DNA of 33,658 nucleotides from Lactobacillales bacterium. GTDB lineage: Bacteria; Bacillota; Bacilli; Lactobacillales; Vagococcaceae. The translations under genes and the position numbers were made by a program. The notes beneath the pieces were generated by a model. The model worked only from the letters and a program-made list of their open reading frames with translations, ran no database searches and was not told where the DNA came from. Below, piece after piece: positions 28,012 through 33,658 of this stretch; the stretch's first letter is position 1, and each line of letters opens with the position of its first letter. The stretch is taken from positions 1-33,658 of the forward strand of contig JAATGB010000145.1 in NCBI GenBank assembly GCA_015654945.1, written 5' to 3'.

Positions 28012-29409
28012 ATGAAAACGTATAACTTTCCAGAAAATTTTTGGTGGGGATCTGCAGCGAGTGGGACACAAACCGAAGGACGATTACCGAACGACGGCAA
28101 AGGAGAAAATATTTGGGATTATTGGTACGAAACCAATCCAGAATTATTTTTCAATCAAGTTGGTCCTGGAAAAACGTCTCAATTTTTAAGTAAGTATGAA
28201 GAAGATATTCAATTAATGAAAAAAACGGGACACAACTCTTTTCGGACAGGAATCCAATGGAGTCGTTTATTTCCAAAGGGAACAGGAGAAGTGAATCAAG
28301 TTGCGGTGAATTTTTACAACAAAGTGTTTGATGAGCTGCTTGCGAATGACATTGAACCGTTTATTACCTTGTATCATTTTGATATGCCGTTAGAGCTGCA
28401 AAAAAAAGGTGGCTGGCTAAACCGAGAAACGGTGGACGCATATGTTGCGTATGCGAAAACTTGTTTTGAATTATTTGGTGATCGCGTGAAAAAATGGTTT
28501 ACCCATAATGAACCAATTGTTCCCGTAGAAGGTGGCTATTTGTACCAATTTCATTATCCAGCAGAAGTTAATATGAAACATGCAGTACAAGTTGGTTTTC
28601 ATGAAAATTTAGCAAGTGCTAAAGCAATTGCTGTGTATCATGGCTTGAAATTAGATGGTGAAATTGGGATTGTACTGAATCTAACACCAAGCTATCCAAG
28701 AGATGAGAACAATCCTGAAGATTTGAAAGCCTCACAATATGCGGATGCTTTCTTTAATCGTTCATTCTTAGACCCTGCTGTTAAAGGAACTTTTCCACCA
28801 AAATTAATTGAAGTTGTCAAGGAACTCAATATGGTTCCAGAGATGGAAGCAGATGATTTGGATGTAATTAAGAATAATACAATTGATCTGTTGGGAATTA
28901 ATTATTATCAACCACGCCGTGTCAAAGCAAAAGAAAGCGCAATTGACCACACGAACGGACCAATGCCAGATGATTATTTTGATAATTATGAAATGCCAGG
29001 ACGTAAAATGAACCCTTATCGTGGTTGGGAAATTTATGAAAAAGGGATCTACGATATTTTGATCAACGTTAGAGATAATTATGGTAATATTCGCTGTTAC
29101 ATCTCGGAAAATGGCATGGGTGTTGAAAATGAAGAACGATTTATCGATGCAAAAGGTGAAGTTCAAGATGATTACCGGATTGAATTTGTGACCGATCATT
29201 TAAAATTTGTCCATCAAGCTCTTGAAGAAGGGAGCAATGTCCAAGGGTATCACATGTGGACCTGTATGGATAACTGGTCTTGGCTAAATGCATATAAAAA
29301 CCGCTATGGCTTTATCTCAGTTGATCTTGCGCAAGATGGCAAAAGAACCATTAAGAAAAGCGGTTATTGGTTTAAGCAAGTTTCAGATAACAATGGATTT
29401 GAAGCGTAA
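28012..29409 (+). CDS. 6-phospho-beta-glycosidase, glycoside hydrolase family 1
   Basis: Cytoplasmic hydrolase that splits PTS-imported phosphorylated beta-glycosides, giving glucose 6-phosphate or galactose 6-phosphate plus the aglycone. It is 465 residues with the GH1 TIM barrel: N-terminal FPENFWWGSAASGTQTEG, acid/base E167 in THNEP (usually T[FL]NEP), nucleophile E366 in ISENG, and a C-terminal VDLAQDGKRTIKKSGYWF where phospho-glycosidases carry the phosphate-binding Lys. Gluco versus galacto preference cannot be read safely. It has its own promoter and terminator, and no beta-glucoside PTS gene accompanies it here. The 6-phospho assignment rests on the C-terminal loop and on the family found in this order. 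Confidence 0.9.
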   Translation: MKTYNFPENFWWGSAASGTQTEGRLPNDGKGENIWDYWYETNPELFFNQVGPGKTSQFLSKYEEDIQLMKKTGHNSFRTGIQWSRLFPKGTGEVNQVAVNFYNKVFDELLANDIEPFITLYHFDMPLELQKKGGWLNRETVDAYVAYAKTCFELFGDRVKKWFTHNEPIVPVEGGYLYQFHYPAEVNMKHAVQVGFHENLASAKAIAVYHGLKLDGEIGIVLNLTPSYPRDENNPEDLKASQYADAFFNRSFLDPAVKGTFPPKLIEVVKELNMVPEMEADDLDVIKNNTIDLLGINYYQPRRVKAKESAIDHTNGPMPDDYFDNYEMPGRKMNPYRGWEIYEKGIYDILINVRDNYGNIRCYISENGMGVENEERFIDAKGEVQDDYRIEFVTDHLKFVHQALEEGSNVQGYHMWTCMDNWSWLNAYKNRYGFISVDLAQDGKRTIKKSGYWFKQVSDNNGFEA

Positions 29410-29430
29410 TAAGTAAAATAGAAGCAAAGC

Positions 29431-29467
29431 AAAAGTAGCGGCAAATGAAAAAATTGCCGCTACTTTT
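29431..29467. terminator. Bidirectional terminator between the GH1 gene and the RpiR-family gene
   Basis: AAAAGTAGCGGCAA (29431-29444), 9-base loop, TTGCCGCTACTTTT (29454-29467): a perfect 14-bp stem with T-runs readable on both strands. It serves the convergent genes ending at 29409 (+) and 29472 (-). Confidence 0.93.
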
Positions 29468-29471
29468 TTTG

Positions 29472-30242
29472 CTATTTTTGATGAATTCTGATTGCATAGG
29501 CATCGAGCAGAATACGTGAAATGACTTGCAGCGGAAGACGAGAGCGTACTTCGTATTCGGGAAAGTAAGATCCTGCTGATTTATAGCCAACAAAAAGTAA
29601 TTCAGAAAGCTGTGCCAAGCTCCCATTGGCATTGGCAGTAATGGTAATAATGGAGATGTTTTTGTGCTCACAATTTTTTGCAGCAGACACTAATTCTTCT
29701 GTTTCACCATTTAAAGAAATAAAAAGCGCGATATCTTGCGTGGTCATTTTTTGTGGAATCGTACGAATGATATTCGGATCATCGTGCATTTCACAATTTT
29801 TGTCTAAAAGTTGAAATTTCACGAGCATTTCCTTGGCAATCAGCTCAGAAAAACCACGCGCAAAGATAAAGACCTTTTTTGCGTATTTTAATTTTTGGAC
29901 GGTGTCCTCAATCGTACCACTGTCTAATAATTGAATCGTCCGTGTAACTTCTTGTTCATTTTTAATAATGGCTTTCTGAATATCCTCATCGACTTTTTCC
30001 ATAATTGAAAAACGTGGATTGTTTTCTTCCATCTCTTTCAAATGGTGCTTAAAAGAGGTAAATCCTTCAAAGCCAAGCTTTTTCATCGTTCGAACAATGG
30101 TCGCTGTCGAAACATTGGCATCTTCACTTAGCTTGACAATCGACATTGCCGGAATCTCGTTAATATTTTTCTCAAGATAATCCAATAGATAGCTTTCCGA
30201 GCTGCTTAGTTTTTTCGTCGAGCTTTTAGCAAAAAATGACAT
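29472..30242 (-). CDS. RpiR-family transcriptional regulator (HTH + SIS domain)
   Basis: Sugar-phosphate-responsive regulator of 256 residues. The N-terminal HTH_6 domain is visible (about 20-75, with MSIVKLSEDANVSTATIVRTMKKLGFEGFTSFKHHL). The C-terminal SIS domain (about 105-245, VFIFARGFSELIAKEMLVKFQLL and DIALFISLNGETEELVSAAK) binds phosphorylated sugars. The start at 30242 has AGAAAGAGG upstream on the - strand. It is divergent from the kinase-PTS-aldolase operon, the usual place for a local regulator, so control of that operon is likely; repressor or activator cannot be told. A role on the neighbouring GH1 gene is possible. Confidence 0.92.
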   Translation of the reverse strand: MSFFAKSSTKKLSSSESYLLDYLEKNINEIPAMSIVKLSEDANVSTATIVRTMKKLGFEGFTSFKHHLKEMEENNPRFSIMEKVDEDIQKAIIKNEQEVTRTIQLLDSGTIEDTVQKLKYAKKVFIFARGFSELIAKEMLVKFQLLDKNCEMHDDPNIIRTIPQKMTTQDIALFISLNGETEELVSAAKNCEHKNISIITITANANGSLAQLSELLFVGYKSAGSYFPEYEVRSRLPLQVISRILLDAYAIRIHQK

Positions 30243-30255
30243 AGGAACCTCTTTC

Positions 30256-30310
30256 TGTAAAAGTTTTCTTATTTTAAAGGTAAAAATGCCGGAAACTGAA
30301 AACCTTTACA
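30256..30310. promoter_or_regulatory. Pair of cre-like / operator sites in the divergent promoter region
   Basis: TGTAAAAGTTTTCT (30256-30269) and TGAAAACCTTTACA (30297-30310) each match the CcpA cre pattern TGWAARCGYTWWCW at 13 of 14 positions, with the central CG broken in both. They are also near-perfect inverted copies of each other (12 of 13). They may be CcpA sites or the binding sites of the RpiR regulator. Confidence 0.45.
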
Positions 30311-30320
30311 AAGAATTATA

Positions 30321-30329
30321 TGTCATAAT
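30321..30329 (+). promoter_or_regulatory. Probable extended -10 promoter of the kinase-PTS-aldolase operon
   Basis: TGTCATAAT is an extended -10 (hexamer 5/6), 41-49 bases before the kinase start. The second cre-like site occupies the -35 area, a position suited to repression. Confidence 0.5.
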
Positions 30330-30369
30330 TTTAGCATAGTAAAGTATGAATGAGAAGAGAGGAACGCGG

Positions 30370-31311
30370 ATGATTGTTACATGCACAATGAATACAGCCA
30401 TTGATTTGTTTATTCAAACCACAGATTACCATCCAAAGATTGTTAATCGTTCGTTAAAGGACGATATTCAACCGAACGGCAAAGGTGTTAATGTCTCTTT
30501 TATTTTAAATCGATTGGAGATTCCAAACCAAGCAACAGGATTTATTGCAGGATTTACTGGAGAATTCATCAAACAGGAGTTGGAAAAAGAAGGCGTTCAA
30601 ACCCAGTTTGTCGAAGTGGACGGTTTTACCCGCATAAATGTATTTACAAAAGTCGAGAAAGAAAAAAACGAGTATAAGCTAGTGAATCGCGGCCCCAGTA
30701 TTACGACCAAGCAGATTGCACAATTGATGACAAAAATTGAAATGTTAGGAAATCACGATCTGCTATGTGTTTCTGGGAGTAATCCTCAAGGTGTAGAAGA
30801 TGATACAATTTTAAAAATGGCCCAAATTGCGGCGCAAAAAGGAAGTAAATTTGTCTTGGATACAAGCACGAAAATTGTGTTGGATGTGTTGCCGTATCAT
30901 CCTTATTTGCTAAAACCAAATGAAGAAGAACTAGGCGAATTATTTGGAAAAAAAGAATTAAATGAAAAGGAAATTATTTATTATAGCCAAGTCCTTCTGG
31001 CAAAAGGTGCTCAAAATATTCTTGTTTCAGTCGGTGCCAAAGGAGCCTATTTTTTTAACAAAGAGTGCCAATTATATGCGAACGCACCACAAGGAAAGCT
31101 CGTGAATTCTGCTTGTGCAGGGGATTCTTTATTAGGAACTTTTCTCGGCTACTTAGCAAAAAACAGCTCTTACCAAGCGGCATTGAAATACAGCGTTGCG
31201 GCAGGCAGTTCAACGGCATTTCGTGAAGGCTTGACTGATTTTTCTGATGTAGAACAATTAGCAAAAGAGATTACCGTTATTGATATAAATGGAGGGAAGG
31301 AAATAAAATGA
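30370..31311 (+). CDS. PfkB-family hexose-phosphate kinase (1-phosphofructokinase / tagatose kinase type)
   Basis: Ribokinase-fold kinase, 313 residues from ATG 30370. The ORF-track start ATG 30346 adds eight residues (MNEKRGTR), and the ribosome site AGAGGA lies between the two, so 30370 is preferred; MIVTCTMNTAID is the normal FruK/LacC beginning. Seen: PNGKGVNVSFILNRL (36-50), VSGSNPQGVED, KPNEEELGELF and the anion-hole/catalytic motif SACAGDS (D252), where the family usually has GAGD. It should phosphorylate a ketohexose 1- or 6-phosphate to the 1,6-bisphosphate. With fructose-family PTS and LacD-type aldolase downstream, tagatose 1-phosphate is the most likely substrate; fructose 1-phosphate is the alternative. 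Confidence 0.9.
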   Translation: MIVTCTMNTAIDLFIQTTDYHPKIVNRSLKDDIQPNGKGVNVSFILNRLEIPNQATGFIAGFTGEFIKQELEKEGVQTQFVEVDGFTRINVFTKVEKEKNEYKLVNRGPSITTKQIAQLMTKIEMLGNHDLLCVSGSNPQGVEDDTILKMAQIAAQKGSKFVLDTSTKIVLDVLPYHPYLLKPNEEELGELFGKKELNEKEIIYYSQVLLAKGAQNILVSVGAKGAYFFNKECQLYANAPQGKLVNSACAGDSLLGTFLGYLAKNSSYQAALKYSVAAGSSTAFREGLTDFSDVEQLAKEITVIDINGGKEIK

Positions 31312-32705
31312 CAACATATAAAATTATTGCGGCAACCGGTTGCCCAACAGGAATTGCCCATACATATATGGCGCAGGAAGCGTTAGAACAAGCAGCAAAG
31401 GAAGCAGGAGTTACGATTAAAGTTGAAACCCACGGACAAATTGGTATTGAAAACGAATTAACACCAGCAGAAATTCAAGAAGCAGATGCTGTGATTATTG
31501 CAGCAGATAAGGATGTTCAAAGTGAACGCTTTGCTGGAAAACGTGTGATTGATGTTTCCGTTTCAAAAGGAATTAAAGAAGCACCACAATTGATTACAGA
31601 TGCGTTGGCAGGAAAAGGGCATGTGTTAGGTGGTGTTGAGCAGCCAGAAGCTTCTTCTAAAAATATCAACGGAGGCGGAATGGGTCACAAAATTTATAAA
31701 GATTTGATGAATGGTGTATCGCATATGCTGCCATTTGTGGTTGGTGGTGGTGTTTTGACGGCCATCTCTTTTCTGTGGGGAATTTATTCAGCCGATCCGA
31801 AGAGTGTTCAATACAATGAAATTGCTGCTTTATTAAAAGAGATCGGCGGCATCTCCATGAACTTAATGGTACCAATACTTTCAGCTTATATTGCGGAAAG
31901 CATTGCCAAACGACCTGGATTAATTACCGGCTTTGTTGGCGGCATGATTGCGTATAGTGGTGGCGCCGGTTTTCTTGGTGGGATTGTTTCTGGTTTCTTA
32001 GGAGGCTATATTATTGTGCTATTAAGTGAACTGTTCAAGAAATTACCAAAAGAGTTAGATGGATTAAAAGCAATTTTTCTTTATCCAGTACTAGGCGTGC
32101 TTTTAGTCGGTGTGAGTATGCACTTTATTACGATTCCGATGACATCGATCAATGAAGGGATGATGCACTTTTTAGCTGGCTTCCAAAATTCAAGTCCAAT
32201 TGTTTTAGGGTTAATTGTTGGCTGTATGTGTGCTTTTGACATGGGGGGTCCGGTAAATAAAGCAGCATATGTCACCGGAACGGCTTTGTTGGCACAGGGA
32301 AACAACTATTTTATGGCAGGTGTATCCGCTGCATGTATTGCACCACCACTTATTACGGGAGTTGCAGTCATTCTCTTTAAAAAATATTTCAATCGTGATG
32401 ATCGCAATGCTGGTTTGGTGAATATTATTCTTGGCTCGACACACATCACGGAAGGCGCAATTCCTTTTGCCGCTAAAGATCCTATTCGTGTTCTGCCTGT
32501 AATGATGATTGGTTCATCGATAGCTGCAATTTTAACTTATATGTTGAAAGTTCAAGTTCCAGCTCCTCATGGCGGTTTCCTTGTTTTGCCAGTGGTGACA
32601 GGCAAGATTGCTTGGGTGGGGGCCATTTTAATTGGTTCAATTGTCGGCGGAATATTATTGGGACTAGTTCAAAAATATAAAACGGAAAAAGCAAAAAAAG
32701 ACTAG
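31308..32705 (+). CDS. PTS fructose-family EIIBC component
   Basis: Membrane sugar permease fused to its phospho-carrier. The EIIB domain (1 to about 100) has the phosphocysteine C12 in AATGCPTGIAHTYMAQEAL, the fructose-family signature. A short linker with NINGGG follows, then EIIC (about 123-465) with about nine hydrophobic segments, GGPVNKAAY (313-321) and STHITEGAIPFAAKDP, both conserved in fructose-type EIIC. Products of this family are usually sugar 1-phosphates. At 465 residues it lacks EIIA, which is the next gene. The start overlaps the kinase stop (ATGA), with ribosome site GGAGGGAAGG. Substrate is inferred from the cluster, not from the sequence. Confidence 0.95.
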   Translation: MTTYKIIAATGCPTGIAHTYMAQEALEQAAKEAGVTIKVETHGQIGIENELTPAEIQEADAVIIAADKDVQSERFAGKRVIDVSVSKGIKEAPQLITDALAGKGHVLGGVEQPEASSKNINGGGMGHKIYKDLMNGVSHMLPFVVGGGVLTAISFLWGIYSADPKSVQYNEIAALLKEIGGISMNLMVPILSAYIAESIAKRPGLITGFVGGMIAYSGGAGFLGGIVSGFLGGYIIVLLSELFKKLPKELDGLKAIFLYPVLGVLLVGVSMHFITIPMTSINEGMMHFLAGFQNSSPIVLGLIVGCMCAFDMGGPVNKAAYVTGTALLAQGNNYFMAGVSAACIAPPLITGVAVILFKKYFNRDDRNAGLVNIILGSTHITEGAIPFAAKDPIRVLPVMMIGSSIAAILTYMLKVQVPAPHGGFLVLPVVTGKIAWVGAILIGSIVGGILLGLVQKYKTEKAKKD

Positions 32706-32718
32706 AAAGGAAAAATAA

Positions 32719-33162
32719 ATGCTACAAGAGAAAAATATTTTAGTAGATGTCAGTGCAAAGACGAAGGAGGAAGTTTTTGCAGCTATTGCTCAATTAAGTG
32801 TAGCAAATGAGTATGCTACCAGCTATGATGCCGTATTCGCCGGCTTACAAGAGCGCGAAAAAGAAAGCACGACTGGAATGATGGATGGTTTTGCAATTCC
32901 CCATGCAAAGAAACACGAAATTATACAAGCAGGCATTTTTATTTTTAAGTTGAAGGAAGGCGTTGAATGGGCCTCTCTGGATGGGAAAAAAATTCATTTT
33001 GTGATTGCATTATTGATTCCAGCGGTAGAAGCGAACACCACTCATTTAAAGCTACTTTCTCAGGTCGCACGCTTATTGATGAAAGCAGAAATCAAGCAAC
33101 AACTAAAAAATGCTCAAACAAAGGCCGAAATTGTCCAAATTATTCAAGCAAATATCAACTAA
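32719..33162 (+). CDS. PTS fructose-family EIIA component
   Basis: Cytoplasmic phospho-carrier of the EIIA-Fru/Mtl (PTS_EIIA_2) type, 147 residues. It takes phosphate from HPr on the active-site His (H62 in DGFAIPHAK) and passes it to C12 of the EIIBC protein. [19 protein letters not shown] is the family signature. ATG 32719 follows AAAGGAAAAA, 13 bases after the EIIBC stop. No additional domain such as HPr or PRD is fused. It completes the transporter of this operon. Confidence 0.95.
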   Translation: MLQEKNILVDVSAKTKEEVFAAIAQLSVANEYATSYDAVFAGLQEREKESTTGMMDGFAIPHAKKHEIIQAGIFIFKLKEGVEWASLDGKKIHFVIALLIPAVEANTTHLKLLSQVARLLMKAEIKQQLKNAQTKAEIVQIIQANIN

Positions 33163-33176
33163 AAGGAGTAAAAATA

Positions 33177-33658
33177 ATGACACATGCTGAAAAAATGCAA
33201 AACTTATTGAATGAAAAAGGAATGATCGGAGCGCTGGCAATTGATCAACGCGGCGCCTTAAAGAAAATGATGGGCAAATACAAAGCAGAAGTGACTACAG
33301 AAGATATTGAAAGTTTCAAAACAATCGTTTCTGAAGAATTAACGCCCTATGCTTCTGCTATTCTGCTAGATCCAGAATATGGATTACCAGCAGCCAAAGT
33401 AAGAGCTTCTCAAGCTGGGTTATTGCTTGCTTATGAAAAAACGGGTTACGATGCGTCTACTCCGGGAAGATTGCCAGATAGCTTGGCCGATTGGTCCGTT
33501 CGTCGGTTGAAAGAAGCCGGAGCGGATGCGTGTAAATTTTTACTCTACTACGATGTGGATGAAGCAATAGAAATTAACGAGCAAAAACATGCCTACATGG
33601 AACGAATTGGTTCAGAATGTATGGCGGAAGACTTACCATTTTTCTTAGAGTTAGTCTC
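33177..33658 (+). CDS. lacD: Tagatose-1,6-bisphosphate aldolase LacD, N-terminal part (cut by window end)
   Basis: Not in the ORF track because it runs off the window; 160 codons are visible of about 325 expected. The protein starts [15 protein letters not shown], then [55 protein letters not shown] and [17 protein letters not shown], all typical of LacD class I aldolases of Gram-positive bacteria. The enzyme splits tagatose 1,6-bisphosphate into glyceraldehyde 3-phosphate and dihydroxyacetone phosphate; LacD also accepts related ketohexose bisphosphates. The Schiff-base lysine is beyond the window. The ribosome site AAAAGGAG lies 9 bases before the ATG, directly after EIIA, so it belongs to the same operon. 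Confidence 0.93.
   Translation, partial: MTHAEKMQNLLNEKGMIGALAIDQRGALKKMMGKYKAEVTTEDIESFKTIVSEELTPYASAILLDPEYGLPAAKVRASQAGLLLAYEKTGYDASTPGRLPDSLADWSVRRLKEAGADACKFLLYYDVDEAIEINEQKHAYMERIGSECMAEDLPFFLELV

Overview
The window is a low-GC Firmicutes chromosome segment from the Lactobacillales, most like Enterococcaceae (Enterococcus and relatives), with Carnobacteriaceae as an alternative. This rests on the order of the division/cell-wall (dcw) genes, the FtsZ tail (PPFFRRKKK), the gene run ftsA-ftsZ-ylmE-sepF-ylmG-ylmH-divIVA-ileS followed by zwf and a DtxR-type regulator, and strong AAGGAGG ribosome sites. It is ordinary core chromosome plus a sugar-catabolism region. No IS element, phage gene, CRISPR array, rRNA or tRNA gene was seen.

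Region 1 (1-14336) is the dcw cluster, all on the + strand: the end of rsmH, ftsL, a class B PBP (pbp2X/ftsI type), murE, mraY, murD, murG, divIB, then after a short promoter-bearing gap ftsA, ftsZ, ylmE, sepF, ylmG, ylmH and divIVA. It makes the lipid-linked peptidoglycan precursor (MurE, MraY, MurD, MurG), the septal synthase complex (FtsL, DivIB, PBP) and the Z-ring with its anchors and placement factors (FtsA, FtsZ, SepF, YlmG, DivIVA). Three things stand out. The murE between the PBP gene and mraY has the signature of a meso-diaminopimelate-adding enzyme. The PBP stops right after its transpeptidase domain, with no PASTA domains. divIB has a perfect Shine-Dalgarno but no normal start codon at the right distance.

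Region 2 (14337-20246): an isoleucine-type T-box leader with its terminator, then ileS. Next is a convergent intergenic region holding an ileS terminator, an unexplained perfect 20-bp inverted repeat, and a 16-bp hairpin terminator shared with zwf. On the - strand lie zwf (glucose-6-phosphate dehydrogenase) and a manganese-type DtxR/MntR-family regulator, each with a visible promoter.

Region 3 (20247-27850), + strand: gltB-gltD encode NADPH glutamate synthase, behind a promoter with a CodY-box match (14 of 15) just upstream. A cold-shock protein gene with its own leader and terminator follows, then an L-2-hydroxyisocaproate/L-lactate dehydrogenase family gene with a terminator.

Region 4 (27851-33658): a single-gene unit for a GH1 6-phospho-beta-glycosidase, with a good promoter, an upstream palindrome and a bidirectional terminator. 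Then an RpiR-family regulator (- strand) lies divergent from an operon of a PfkB-family sugar-phosphate kinase, a fructose-family PTS EIIBC, a separate EIIA and a LacD-type tagatose-1,6-bisphosphate aldolase cut by the window end. The best reading of this operon is PTS uptake of a ketohexose as its 1-phosphate, phosphorylation to the 1,6-bisphosphate and cleavage to triose phosphates. D-tagatose is the most likely substrate and fructose the main alternative. Two cre-like sites lie in the divergent promoter region.
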